Counted from the first letter of the stretch, positions 1 to 6,376 are shown. The stretch is 10,830 bases of DNA from Ruminococcaceae bacterium UBA3751 (GCA_002371215.1 DFGL01000048.1:1-10830), one strand, 5' to 3'. The notes: generated by a model not told the origin, from the sequence alone. Numbers and translations are program-made.

Positions 1-48
1 GCACGCCGCCAGCGTTCGTCCTGAGCCAGGATCAAACTCTTAAAACTT
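1..48 (-). rRNA. rrs: 16S ribosomal RNA, 5' end only (partial)
   Basis: Read on the minus strand, the first 40 bases are the universal bacterial 16S 5' region: AGAGTTTGATCCTGGCTCAG (the 27F primer site, positions 21-40) followed by GACGAACGCTGGCGGCGTGC. The gene continues past the left edge, so only the beginning is present. The mature 5' end is placed about 9 nt before AGAGTTTG by analogy with other Firmicutes, so position 48 is approximate. A strong promoter and a ~220-nt leader lie upstream (to the right on the plus strand), so this is the head of an rRNA operon. Confidence 0.97.
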
Positions 49-278
49 CGTATCTTAAAAATGACCTCTCGGCCATCCCTAAAATCTAATCCTTTGACTC
101 GCTTTCGCTGTCGTCTTTTACTGTTGTGCTTCTTTTAGCACTTGGAGTATCTTTTACTCTCTTTAAATCTCGGGTTCCTTTTCATCGTTATTTTCTCTTT
201 TCAAGGTACGTGCTGTCAGAGTTTTCAAAACCGCTTTATTAAGCCATTCTGTACCGCTCTTTTTGCGACAGCTTTGTA
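49..278 (-). other. rRNA operon leader (non-coding)
   Basis: This is the transcribed spacer between the inferred rRNA start and the mature 16S. No credible ORF lies here. On the minus strand it holds two boxA-like stretches (TTTTGAAAACT around 221-231 and CCTTGAAAAGAG around 195-206), of the kind used for rRNA antitermination. It also has a short hairpin (GTGCT/AGCAC, 126-141). The boxA reading rests on resemblance only. Confidence 0.55.
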
Positions 279-307
279 ATAATAACAGATTGAAATTGAA
301 AAGTCAA
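279..307 (-). promoter_or_regulatory. rRNA operon sigma-A promoter
   Basis: On the minus strand the -35 TTGACT (302-307) and the -10 TATTAT (279-284) are separated by exactly 17 nt. Transcription should start near 272. The AT-rich stretch just upstream (A/T runs at 309-330) resembles an UP element. Position and orientation fit transcription of the 16S gene. Confidence 0.8.
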
Positions 308-412
308 CACTTTTTTTGAAAAAATTTCTATCTTTTTGACACCCCGCCGCGTGTTTCGTTTTTGACTATTTTTTCACAATAACAACATTTCGGCTAACTG
401 CCTGCAGAATAC

Positions 413-426
413 ACCATATATATGGT
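413..426. repeat. 14-bp perfect palindrome between the small-protein gene and the rRNA promoter
   Basis: ACCATATATATGGT is a perfect palindrome in an otherwise featureless AT-rich gap. No T-tract follows on either strand, so it does not look like an intrinsic terminator. It could be an operator or chance in AT-rich DNA. I see nothing else between 308 and 455. Confidence 0.3.
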
Positions 427-455
427 TATAATCATTAATAAGTATTATAATTACA

Positions 456-680
456 TTATATAGTCAATATTTTATCAGGTATATACTCTTTTATTTTGTT
501 TAAACCCTTTTTCAGTTCTGTAAAATTTATATCCATATCTAATATATAAACGCCGTCCTCATAAAACGAAACAATATTTGCGTTATCATATCCTGTCATA
601 GCGGTATTATAATATGCTACCGACGTACCAACGCTTATACAAACTGCTGAACAAAACAGAATCAGGGCTATCCTTTTCAT
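456..680 (-). CDS. Small exported protein of unknown function downstream of spoIIP
   Basis: A 74-residue protein I do not recognise. Residues ~4-23 (RIALILFCSAVCISVGTSVA) form a single hydrophobic segment after a positive start, giving a signal peptide or N-terminal anchor. The rest is short, with mixed acidic and basic residues (MDINFTELKKGLNKIKEYIP). Two in-frame ATGs exist, at 689 and 680. The one at 680 is preferred because AAAGG lies 9 nt before it, whereas that motif abuts the ATG at 689. It begins 12 nt after the spoIIP stop codon on the same strand, with no terminator between, so the two are probably cotranscribed. The placement suggests, but does not show, a role in the sporulation envelope. 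Confidence 0.65.
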   Translation of the reverse strand: MKRIALILFCSAVCISVGTSVAYYNTAMTGYDNANIVSFYEDGVYILDMDINFTELKKGLNKIKEYIPDKILTI

Positions 681-692
681 AATTAACATCCT

Positions 693-1826
693 TTATTTAA
701 CATATTTATCATTCATCAAATCACCGAGGGCGTCGCCGAACAGTCTTGCGGAATAGCAAGCCTCGTCAAGAGTATTCGCGTCCGTACCGATTTCCAGCAA
801 AAACGAATTATGCGTTTCATACATATTATATTTACGCTGCGAAAACAGAATCGGGCGCATTACGTCCTTGTACTTTTCGTTTACCTTTTTCTGCACCTGT
901 AAATCAAAGCGCAGGTTATACTCCCAGTCGGGAAAATTCTTAACAAGCCCGTATTCGCACCCTGCAATAAGCATCATACGCGCCGCTTTTTTACCGTTGA
1001 TAACCGCAGTCGGCTTGACCTTGGTTTTGTTGCTGTATGTAATATCGTCGCGGTGCAGGTCAATAGTAACTTCAATTGAGGGATACTTTTCAAGATAAGC
1101 CTCAACGGTTTTGCGGGAATTTTCATAGCTTTTTGTATAATACTTATCGTGGATTTCCCTGTCGTGAATAACCCTGAAGCCCTTTGCCTCCAGCGTTCGG
1201 GCGAGCTCATCTCCGACGCGCACAACGTTCTTATCGGGATTATCGGAGCGCGCGTCGGATTTAATATAAAAACCCGTATCAAGCAGTGCATACGCCTCAG
1301 TTGTATGAGAATGATAGATTAATACAGCCGGCTTGGTTTTATCCCTGATTACTAAATCAGAGTCCCGCTTCAGCAGGCTCCCTATATCAGGCTTATATAC
1401 CTCCGCCGGAATTTTGCTCTGAATTTCTACGCCGTTATATGAAATAACGGTTCCGCCGCCCTGATAAGGCTCCTCGCTTGTTTTGCCGAGCGCCTTTTTC
1501 TTATCGGCGGTTTTCTCTGCATTTTTCATCAGTTTTTTTACATCCTTCGGCGTTGAGGTAAGCTCAGTGCCGTCATCGCTATCCTTTGAACCTGCTCTGT
1601 TCATAACCTCAACACTCTGCTCAACCGGGGTGTTAGTAGTATTCTCAGCGTTTTCGGAATTATCAGCGGAAATATTTAACTGCGTATCGTACGAGCTTTC
1701 TTCTTTCACCGCCGGTGGATTAAACGCCGCAGAGGTTTTCAGCAGAAGCATAAGGTTAACGCATATGCCGACACATCCGAGAATAATAAAAGAATTTAAA
1801 AGAACAATTATTGCCTGTTTTTTCAT
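693..1826 (-). CDS. spoIIP: Stage II sporulation protein P (peptidoglycan hydrolase)
   Basis: SpoIIP is a zinc-dependent amidase/endopeptidase that, with SpoIID and SpoIIM, degrades septal peptidoglycan so that the mother cell can engulf the forespore. The 377-residue protein has an N-terminal membrane anchor (residues ~5-30), a low-complexity polar linker rich in Ser/Glu/Asn/Thr (~40-120), and a C-terminal SpoIIP hydrolase domain (~165-370). Visible family signatures are the IYHSHTTEAY block (His172, His174), DLHRD (His258) and HNSFLLEIGTDANT (Glu345), which are the expected metal-binding and catalytic elements. ATG at 1826 is chosen over the in-frame GTG at 1829 because AGGTG lies 5 nt before the ATG and only 2 nt before the GTG. 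It lies 55 nt downstream of gpr on the same strand, the arrangement known in Clostridia and bacilli. Confidence 0.95.
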   Translation of the reverse strand: MKKQAIIVLLNSFIILGCVGICVNLMLLLKTSAAFNPPAVKEESSYDTQLNISADNSENAENTTNTPVEQSVEVMNRAGSKDSDDGTELTSTPKDVKKLMKNAEKTADKKKALGKTSEEPYQGGGTVISYNGVEIQSKIPAEVYKPDIGSLLKRDSDLVIRDKTKPAVLIYHSHTTEAYALLDTGFYIKSDARSDNPDKNVVRVGDELARTLEAKGFRVIHDREIHDKYYTKSYENSRKTVEAYLEKYPSIEVTIDLHRDDITYSNKTKVKPTAVINGKKAARMMLIAGCEYGLVKNFPDWEYNLRFDLQVQKKVNEKYKDVMRPILFSQRKYNMYETHNSFLLEIGTDANTLDEACYSARLFGDALGDLMNDKYVK

Positions 1827-1837
1827 CACTGCACCTA

Positions 1838-1863
1838 ATATATAATTTATTTACATTATATAT
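1838..1863. repeat. AT-rich inverted repeat between gpr and spoIIP
   Basis: Nine-base arms ATATATAAT (1838-1846) and ATTATATAT (1855-1863) flank an 8-nt loop. In the minus-strand transcript this hairpin sits just ahead of the spoIIP ribosome binding site. It is all A/T, so the pairing is weak. A 12-mer from it (TTACATTATATA, 1851-1862) recurs at 451-462. Confidence 0.3.
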
Positions 1864-1881
1864 ATGAAACAGCGAAAAAAT

Positions 1882-2706
1882 TTATCCCACAAGCGCATAC
1901 AAATCCTCCGTTGAAATTCCTTTGTGCAGGCATACGTTTATTCCCATTCCTATAAGCTTTGCCCCCTGCTCGCAAATGCGGTCAATCTCTCGCGGAGTAA
2001 CATACGAACCGCCGTCCTGCTCAGAGGATATAACGGAGGTGCTTACTACGGTTGGAATACCAATTGAAACGACGGGAACGCCGATGGTTTTTTCGGAAAT
2101 TTCGTGGCGGTGATTACCGACGCCCGAGCCCGGGGATATACCGCTGTCCGAAAACTGAACGGTTGTTCCGAGTCTGTCCATTGACGAAGCGGCGAGCGCG
2201 TCAACGGTTATAACGCAGGAGGGCTTGAGCTGAGAGGTAATTCCGCGGATAATCTCAGCCGTTTCAATTCCAGTTTCACCGAGCACCCCCGTTTCTACCG
2301 AAGAAACACAAAAAAGTCCGTCAAACCCGGAGTTTTTCTTAAGCTCGTCAATAATATGACGTGTTGAAAGAACGTAGTTATTCGTTTTAGGTCCGAGCGC
2401 GTCGGCGGTAATATTCTTGTTTCCGAGCCCTGCAACGAGCACGGAGCTGATATTATCGGGCAATACCGAGCGCAACACGTCGGCAAAGGAATTTAGCCTG
2501 CCGTCAAAAATATCCGTATCGTTAACAAAGGAATTTACCCGCAGGGTAATATAATTCCCTTTCGGTTTGCCGAGCGCCGCTGCGCCTTTTTCGTTGAGCA
2601 CCTTTACGGTTTTAACGTTCCCTTCCTCTTTAATACTTACTCCGTCAAGCTGAGTTTTCTCCTTGTTTTCATAGCTTTCAAGGGCTAAATCTGTTCTGTT
2701 TTCCAT
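1882..2706 (-). CDS. gpr: Spore germination endopeptidase GPR
   Basis: GPR is the aspartic-type (A25) protease that degrades small acid-soluble spore proteins during germination. It is made in the forespore as a zymogen. The 274-residue protein opens with the family hallmark RTDLALE (residues 4-10). It carries GLGNKNITADALGP (Asp102) and VITVDALAASS (Asp169), matching the two conserved acidic segments of the family, followed by GISPGSGVGNHR and VPVVSIGIPTVV. The start is set at 2706 because it gives the canonical MENRTDLALE N-terminus and is preceded by GGTGATG. A longer in-frame reading back to 2814 adds an untypical hydrophobic stretch and was dropped. The protein is shorter than the ~370-residue Bacillus enzyme. 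A plausible forespore promoter lies upstream. Confidence 0.95.
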   Translation of the reverse strand: MENRTDLALESYENKEKTQLDGVSIKEEGNVKTVKVLNEKGAAALGKPKGNYITLRVNSFVNDTDIFDGRLNSFADVLRSVLPDNISSVLVAGLGNKNITADALGPKTNNYVLSTRHIIDELKKNSGFDGLFCVSSVETGVLGETGIETAEIIRGITSQLKPSCVITVDALAASSMDRLGTTVQFSDSGISPGSGVGNHRHEISEKTIGVPVVSIGIPTVVSTSVISSEQDGGSYVTPREIDRICEQGAKLIGMGINVCLHKGISTEDLYALVG

Positions 2707-2739
2707 ATCATCACCACTAAATATTGTTTGATTTATTAA

Positions 2740-2769
2740 AAGTATATCCAAAAATAAAAAAATACTTGC
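2740..2769 (-). promoter_or_regulatory. Possible sigma-G/sigma-F promoter of gpr
   Basis: On the minus strand GCAAG (2765-2769) and TATACTT (2740-2746) are 18 nt apart. The forespore consensus is about GHATR - 18 nt - CATHHTA, giving 4/5 and 5/7 matches at the right spacing. gpr is under forespore sigma factors in Bacillus. The match is moderate, and the AT-rich background makes chance hits possible. Confidence 0.42.
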
Positions 2770-2794
2770 ATTTTTATTATAACTGTGATAATAT
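2766..2794 (+). promoter_or_regulatory. Sigma-A promoter of rpsT
   Basis: TTGCAT (2766-2771), a 17-nt spacer and TAATAT (2789-2794) form a good housekeeping promoter, with a start near 2801. The resulting ~108-nt leader contains a hairpin with 6-bp arms CAAGCC (2812-2817) and GGCTTG (2830-2835). That might take part in S20 autoregulation, but nothing here proves it. The -35 overlaps the proposed gpr -35 on the other strand. Confidence 0.65.
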
Positions 2795-2908
2795 ATCAAG
2801 GCGTATAAAAGCAAGCCGAACCGTGTTAAGGCTTGATAAACACTAATGCATTAATTTATTCACTGTCAATTATTGCGTATTAATTAATTTCACGGAGGAG
2901 TGAAAAGA

Positions 2909-3166
2909 ATGGCAAATATTAAATCTGCTAAGAAAAGAGTAAAGGTTAACCAGAAGAAAGCGGCTAACAACAAGGCTCGTAATTCTGCGCTCAAAACAGC
3001 TATCAAAAAGGCTAACGCTGCTATTGAAGCTAACGCTGACAACAAGGAAGAGGCTGTAAAGGCTGCCATCAAGAAGATTGACCAGGCTGCAAGCCACAAT
3101 CTTCTCCATAAGAACTGTGCAGCAAGAAAAAAGAGCAACCTTACCAACAAGCTCAATAAAGCGTAA
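2909..3166 (+). CDS. rpsT: 30S ribosomal protein S20
   Basis: S20 is a primary 16S rRNA-binding protein of the small ribosomal subunit. The 85-residue product begins MANIKSAKKRVKVNQKK and ends AARKKSNLTNKLNKA. It is highly basic and helical, with the typical S20 length and N-terminus. ATG at 2909 is chosen because it gives the canonical MANIKSAKKR start and has GGAGG at 2894-2898. An in-frame GTG at 2900 falls on the ribosome binding site. The gene is monocistronic by appearance, with its own promoter and a terminator directly after. The rpsT-gpr-spoIIP neighbourhood is recurrent in spore formers. Confidence 0.97.
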   Translation: MANIKSAKKRVKVNQKKAANNKARNSALKTAIKKANAAIEANADNKEEAVKAAIKKIDQAASHNLLHKNCAARKKSNLTNKLNKA

Positions 3167-3177
3167 CAACAAGCAAC

Positions 3178-3214
3178 AAAGGGCTGACGCAAATGCGTTA
3201 AGCCTTTTTTGTTT
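3178..3214 (+). terminator. Intrinsic terminator after rpsT
   Basis: AAAGGGCT-GACGCA / TGCGT-TAAGCCTTT forms a hairpin with a small internal mismatch and a very tight loop, followed by a T-tract (TTTTTTGTTTT, 3205-3215). It lies 12 nt after the rpsT stop codon. Confidence 0.75.
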
Positions 3215-3230
3215 TATTCCATTTTGTAAC

Positions 3231-3259
3231 TTGACAACAGTATCTTTACTTAATATAAT
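3231..3259 (+). promoter_or_regulatory. Perfect consensus sigma-A promoter
   Basis: TTGACA (3231-3236), exactly 17 nt, then TATAAT (3254-3259): both hexamers match the consensus fully. A start near 3266 gives a leader of only ~24 nt before the small membrane protein at 3290, so expression should be strong and largely constitutive. Confidence 0.85.
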
Positions 3260-3289
3260 ATAGGTAAGCAATTAACGGAGGTATTATTT

Positions 3290-3559
3290 ATGGATATTAA
3301 AAAAATCGCAAAAATTATAGCTTGTATCGCAGCGCTCGTTGCTCTTGCGGCAGCTGCTTATGTTGCATTTAAAAAGCTCACAGCTAAGGAAGAGCCTGAA
3401 TATTTTGACGATAACGATTTCTTTGAGTGCGATAACAACCTTGAAATTATCGAGGTTGAAAGCGAACCCGAAGAGGCTCCTGCTGAGGAAAAGCCTGCTG
3501 AGGAAAAGAAGCCGGCTCCCAAAAAGAAAAAGGCTGCTCCTAAAAAGAAGGCTGAATAA
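3290..3559 (+). CDS. Small membrane-anchored protein with acidic segment and Lys/Ala/Pro-rich tail, function unknown
   Basis: I do not recognise this 89-residue protein as a named family. Residues ~6-28 (KIIACIAALVALAAAAYVAF) form one transmembrane helix. An acidic block follows (~33-62, with DDNDFFECDNN and EVESEPEE), then a histone H1-like tail of Pro, Ala, Glu and Lys (~63-89). The tail contains a tandem 15-bp DNA repeat (CCTGCTGAGGAAAAG at 3479-3493 and 3494-3508) encoding PAEEK twice. GGAGG (3277-3281) sits 8 nt before the ATG. The promoter is full consensus, so it is probably abundant. The charge pattern suggests an inner-membrane protein with a flexible cytoplasmic tail that could contact nucleic acid or envelope polymers; that is inference. 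Confidence 0.8.
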   Translation: MDIKKIAKIIACIAALVALAAAAYVAFKKLTAKEEPEYFDDNDFFECDNNLEIIEVESEPEEAPAEEKPAEEKKPAPKKKKAAPKKKAE

Positions 3560-3570
3560 TAAAAACGCAT

Positions 3571-3597
3571 GGCTGTCTCCGATGAGGCAGCCTTTTG
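3571..3597 (+). terminator. Weak terminator or attenuator between the small membrane protein and the patatin gene
   Basis: GGCTGTCTC (3571-3579) pairs with GAGGCAGCC (3584-3592) through 9 positions, one of them a G-U wobble, across a 4-nt loop. It is followed by only four T residues. Termination may be partial, letting the strong upstream promoter also feed the patatin-like gene, for which I see no promoter of its own. Confidence 0.55.
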
Positions 3598-3614
3598 TAA
3601 TTAAGGAGATAACT

Positions 3615-4460
3615 ATGTATAAATGCGGATTAGTGCTTGAAGGCGGCGGCTCAAGAGGAATTTACACCTCGGGTGTACTTGACGCTTTTATGGAAAAAGG
3701 CGTTAAATTCCCCTACGTTATAGGCGTTTCAATGGGCGCGTGCAATGCAGTTTCGTACCTCGGCAACTGCCCTCGCCGCCAGCACGATATTATAATTGAC
3801 TATATTAACGATAAGCGCTATATGAGCTTTTCAAATCTATTCAAAAAGGGCGAATATCTTGATTCGGACTGGCTTTTCGGCGAGCTTTCGTACGATATTG
3901 CCCCTATTAATCAGGATGAATTTGAGCGTTCGGGAGCGGTTTTCTGCGCGGTAGTTACCAATGCTAAAACGGGCAAGCCCGAGTATCTTTACCCAAAATC
4001 TCTGCGAGAGCGCGGCTGCCCGGAGGTAAGGGCGAGCTGTTCCCTTCCGCTTGCAACCAAAGGCGTTGACATCGGCGGGGAGATATATTTTGACGGCGGT
4101 ATCACGGATTCAATCCCGCTCGAAAGAGCGCTTGAGGACGGCTGCGAAAAAGCGGTTGTAATTATGACTCAGCACAAGGGTTTTCAAAAACAGCCGTACA
4201 ACGAGGGTGTGCTTAAAATGATAAAGAAATATCCCCTCGTAAGAGCGGGGCTTCAGGACAGGCACAACGTTTATAACGCTCAGCTTGAATATGTAAATAT
4301 GATAGCGGAGCAAGGCAGAGCAATGATTATCCAGCCGCCGACCGAGCTTGACTGCTCAACCCTTGAAAAAAGCACGGCTAAATTAGAGGCAATTTACCGC
4401 CTCGCCTACAAACAGGGGCTTGAAATAGCGGACAAGGTCAAGGAATATATTGAAGGTTAA
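3615..4460 (+). CDS. Patatin-like phospholipase family protein
   Basis: A serine lipid acyl hydrolase of the patatin/RssA-like group, predicted to be cytoplasmic because there is no signal peptide. The 281-residue protein shows the oxyanion-hole loop LEGGGSRG (residues 8-15), the nucleophile elbow GVSMG (37-41, Ser39) and the catalytic-dyad aspartate in FDGGITDSIP (Asp160). The family works with this Ser-Asp pair. Length and layout fit the short bacterial patatin proteins. The ATG at 3615 has AAGGAGAT directly upstream and begins the conserved core at once. A longer in-frame extension upstream runs through the preceding gene in another frame and is not real. Substrate cannot be told from sequence; membrane phospholipid is the usual guess. 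Confidence 0.9.
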   Translation: MYKCGLVLEGGGSRGIYTSGVLDAFMEKGVKFPYVIGVSMGACNAVSYLGNCPRRQHDIIIDYINDKRYMSFSNLFKKGEYLDSDWLFGELSYDIAPINQDEFERSGAVFCAVVTNAKTGKPEYLYPKSLRERGCPEVRASCSLPLATKGVDIGGEIYFDGGITDSIPLERALEDGCEKAVVIMTQHKGFQKQPYNEGVLKMIKKYPLVRAGLQDRHNVYNAQLEYVNMIAEQGRAMIIQPPTELDCSTLEKSTAKLEAIYRLAYKQGLEIADKVKEYIEG

Positions 4461-4465
4461 AACAG

Positions 4466-4496
4466 TAATGGAGGGCTCCGTGCCCTCCATTTTTTG
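4466..4496 (+). terminator. Intrinsic terminator after the patatin-like gene
   Basis: Perfect 9-bp arms ATGGAGGGC (4468-4476) and GCCCTCCAT (4482-4490) flank a 5-nt loop and are followed by TTTTT. It lies just after the stop codon and is a textbook rho-independent terminator. Confidence 0.92.
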
Positions 4497-4635
4497 TAGA
4501 GAAGTAAGAAGTATTCGCTTCAATAAACCTTCCGTAGAGCGGGTCTCCGAACTCACACAACAATTCCAAATTCCGCTTTTAAATCCAGAACTATTTATTG
4601 TTTGTCCTCTTTTTTGGACTATAAATCAAAGCATA
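4497..4635. other. Intergenic stretch with no recognised content
   Basis: Between the terminator and the proposed promoter of the nucleotidase I find no gene, clear repeat or RNA. A continuous reading frame at 4450-4698 crosses the terminator, has no ribosome binding site and gives a protein without family character, so it is not called. Confidence 0.4.
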
Positions 4636-4664
4636 TTTACTTCCTGTTTCCAAGGTGATATAGT
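4636..4664 (+). promoter_or_regulatory. Probable promoter of the HAD nucleotidase gene
   Basis: TTTACT (4636-4641), 17 nt, TATAGT (4659-4664): 4/6 and 5/6 matches at ideal spacing, ~30 nt before the start codon. A competing weaker pair exists slightly upstream (TTGTTT ... TATAAA). Confidence 0.45.
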
Positions 4665-4694
4665 GAAATCAGAAAGAGACGGGAGGTCTTTATT

Positions 4695-5246
4695 ATGAAA
4701 AAATTATTCATTGATATGGATGGCGTTCTTGCCGAATACAAAAAGGATTGCACTACCGAGGATTTTACCAAGGAGGGTTATTTCCTTTCCCTGAAGCCCG
4801 AGTGGAATATGCTCGGCGCGCTCAAAAAACTTATTGAAAACAGTGAGCGCCTCGGCTTTTCAATCTGCGTTTTAACTAAGGTATATCCCCATATGTTCAG
4901 ATACTCCGTAAGCGAAAAGCTTCAGTGGCGCGACAAGTATATGCCCGAGCTTTTTGACAGCGAGTTCGTTATGGTAAACGGTGAAACCGAGGAAAAGTCA
5001 GAGGTCGTACGCTCCATTACAGGCAAAATGCTTGACGAAGACTGCATTCTTATTGACGATTACAACGCCAACCTCCGCGAATGGCTCAAAAACGGCGGAA
5101 CGGCGGTTAAATACGTTAACGGCATTAACGATAAAAACCGTTCGTTTGCGGGAAACCGCCTCAGCTTTGATATGAGCGAGGAGGAGCTTTACAACGCAAT
5201 TATTTCTCTGCTTTTCCAAAATGCTCCTGCACCGGTTGCAGCTTAA
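4695..5246 (+). CDS. HAD-superfamily 5'(3')-nucleotidase-like phosphatase (NT5C type)
   Basis: Resembles the small deoxyribonucleotidase branch of the HAD superfamily, which dephosphorylates nucleoside monophosphates in the cytoplasm. The 183-residue protein has HAD motif I FIDMDGVLAEY (Asp7 nucleophile, Asp9 acid/base), a motif II candidate VLTKV (Thr61), and the acidic pair ILIDDYNANLREW (Asp121-Asp122) that binds magnesium as motif IV. The size is typical for this group, with only a small cap. GGGAGG (4681-4686) precedes the ATG by 8 nt. It sits directly before the GMP synthase subunit, but that gene has its own promoter, so a shared purine-nucleotide role is only suggestive. Substrate preference cannot be read from the sequence. 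Confidence 0.8.
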   Translation: MKKLFIDMDGVLAEYKKDCTTEDFTKEGYFLSLKPEWNMLGALKKLIENSERLGFSICVLTKVYPHMFRYSVSEKLQWRDKYMPELFDSEFVMVNGETEEKSEVVRSITGKMLDEDCILIDDYNANLREWLKNGGTAVKYVNGINDKNRSFAGNRLSFDMSEEELYNAIISLLFQNAPAPVAA

Positions 5247-5275
5247 AAATATCTGTTATTTTAGTCCCTCTTTTG

Positions 5276-5304
5276 TTGACTGAGTTTTTTGTGTGTGATA
5301 TAAT
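5276..5304 (+). promoter_or_regulatory. Strong sigma-A promoter of the GMP synthase gene
   Basis: TTGACT (5276-5281), 17 nt, TATAAT (5299-5304). The start should be near 5311, leaving a leader of only ~22 nt before the ATG. That is too short for a purine riboswitch, so a guanine aptamer can be excluded at this promoter. Confidence 0.82.
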
Positions 5305-5333
5305 ATCCTCATATTTATTGAGGAGGAAGAATT

Positions 5334-6317
5334 ATGGACCCGAATAAAAGACCCGAAACAATGGAAAGAATAACAACCCCTGAGCTCGCAAACGCGTTTA
5401 TTGACGAGCAGATTAAGGCACTCAGAGAACAGATTGGAGATAAAAAGGTGCTCCTCGCCCTTTCAGGCGGCGTCGACAGTTCTGTTGTTGCAGCGCTTCT
5501 TATCAAAGCTGTAGGTAAGCAGCTCGTATGCGTACACGTTAACCACGGCCTTCTCCGCAAGGGCGAGCCCGAGCAGGTTATTGATGTTTTCCGTAATCAG
5601 ATGGACGCTAACCTTGTTTATGTTGACGCTGTTGACCGTTTTCTTGATAAGCTCGCAGGCGTTGCAGAGCCCGAAAAGAAGCGTAAAATTATAGGCGCTG
5701 AATTCATCCGCGTATTTGAAGAAGAAGCGAGAAAGCTTGACGGAATTGAGTTCCTCGCTCAGGGAACAATTTACCCCGATATTCTTGAAAGCGACGACGG
5801 AGTTAAGGCACACCACAACGTTGGCGGTCTCCCCGAGGATTTACAGTTTGAGCTTGTTGAGCCCGTTAAGCTTCTCTTTAAAGACGAGGTAAGAGTTGTC
5901 GGCAAGGCGCTTGGCCTGCCCGATAATATGGTTTACCGTCAGCCCTTCCCGGGTCCGGGCCTCGGCGTAAGATGCCTTGGCGCCATCACCCGCGACAGGC
6001 TTGAAGCAGTAAGAGAAAGCGACGCGATTTTAAGAGAAGAGTTTGCTAAAAACGGCCTTGAGGGCAAGGTTTGGCAGTACTTCACTGCAGTTCCCGATTT
6101 CAAGGGAGTCGGCATTAAGGACGGCAAGCGCACCTTCGCTTATCCCGTAATCATCCGCGCCGTAAACACAAAGGACGCAATGACAGCAACTGTTGAAAAC
6201 GTTCCGTTCGACCTCCTTCAGCACATAACAAACCGCATCACAACCGAGGTTGAAAACGTAAACAGAGTTCTGTTTGACCTAACCCCGAAGCCAAGCGCAA
6301 CAATCGAGTGGGAATAA
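5334..6317 (+). CDS. guaA: GMP synthase, free-standing ATP-pyrophosphatase (subunit B type)
   Basis: Catalyses the ATP-dependent amination of XMP to GMP; this half activates XMP with ATP and takes ammonia from a glutaminase partner. The 327-residue protein holds the PP-loop SGGVDSSV (residues 44-51), HVNHGLLRKGE, the QGTIYPD block, AHHNVGGLPED, RQPFPGPGLGVRCLG and the conserved C-terminal dimerisation tail ending KPSATIEWE. Usual bacterial GuaA is ~510 residues with an N-terminal class I glutamine amidotransferase. Here the ORF starts right at the synthetase domain, with AGGAGG (5321-5326) 7 nt ahead and a strong promoter, so this is a genuine start rather than a truncation. The layout matches the split archaeal GuaAb form and needs a glutaminase subunit elsewhere. 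Its 3' end is the likely integration target of the adjoining element. Confidence 0.93.
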   Translation: MDPNKRPETMERITTPELANAFIDEQIKALREQIGDKKVLLALSGGVDSSVVAALLIKAVGKQLVCVHVNHGLLRKGEPEQVIDVFRNQMDANLVYVDAVDRFLDKLAGVAEPEKKRKIIGAEFIRVFEEEARKLDGIEFLAQGTIYPDILESDDGVKAHHNVGGLPEDLQFELVEPVKLLFKDEVRVVGKALGLPDNMVYRQPFPGPGLGVRCLGAITRDRLEAVRESDAILREEFAKNGLEGKVWQYFTAVPDFKGVGIKDGKRTFAYPVIIRAVNTKDAMTATVENVPFDLLQHITNRITTEVENVNRVLFDLTPKPSATIEWE

Positions 6318-6320
6318 TGC
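6296..6320. other. Probable attachment site (att) at the guaA 3' end
   Basis: The last codons of guaA (ACAATCGAGTGGGAATAA, 6300-6317) are a known insertion hotspot for tyrosine-recombinase islands. Mobile genes begin immediately after, with the integrase module 1 kb away and nothing host-like between. The exact crossover cannot be fixed because no second copy of this sequence occurs in the window. This is an inference from hotspot knowledge and layout. Confidence 0.6.
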
Positions 6321-6376
6321 TCCCCAGTCCTGAAAGGCGCATAAACACTTGCTTTTCGCCGTTTTGAATTTGCTTT

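Noticed and set aside
335..356. GC-rich inverted sequence upstream of the rRNA promoter as a terminator
   Set aside because: Only four outer base pairs (ACAC/GTGT) form and the centre does not pair.
746..1845. Several plus-strand frames opposite spoIIP
   Set aside because: They are shadows of a strongly supported minus-strand gene with conserved motifs, and lack ribosome binding sites.
2870..3271. Minus-strand hydrophobic frames opposite rpsT
   Set aside because: Antisense of a lysine/alanine-rich ribosomal gene gives leucine/phenylalanine-rich noise; no start signals.
4450..4698. 82-codon plus-strand open frame between the patatin gene and the nucleotidase gene
   Set aside because: It runs through a clear terminator hairpin, has no ribosome binding site and its product has no family character.
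5247..5333. Possible purine riboswitch ahead of guaA
   Set aside because: The promoter leaves a leader of only about 22 nt, too short for an aptamer, and no aptamer core is seen.
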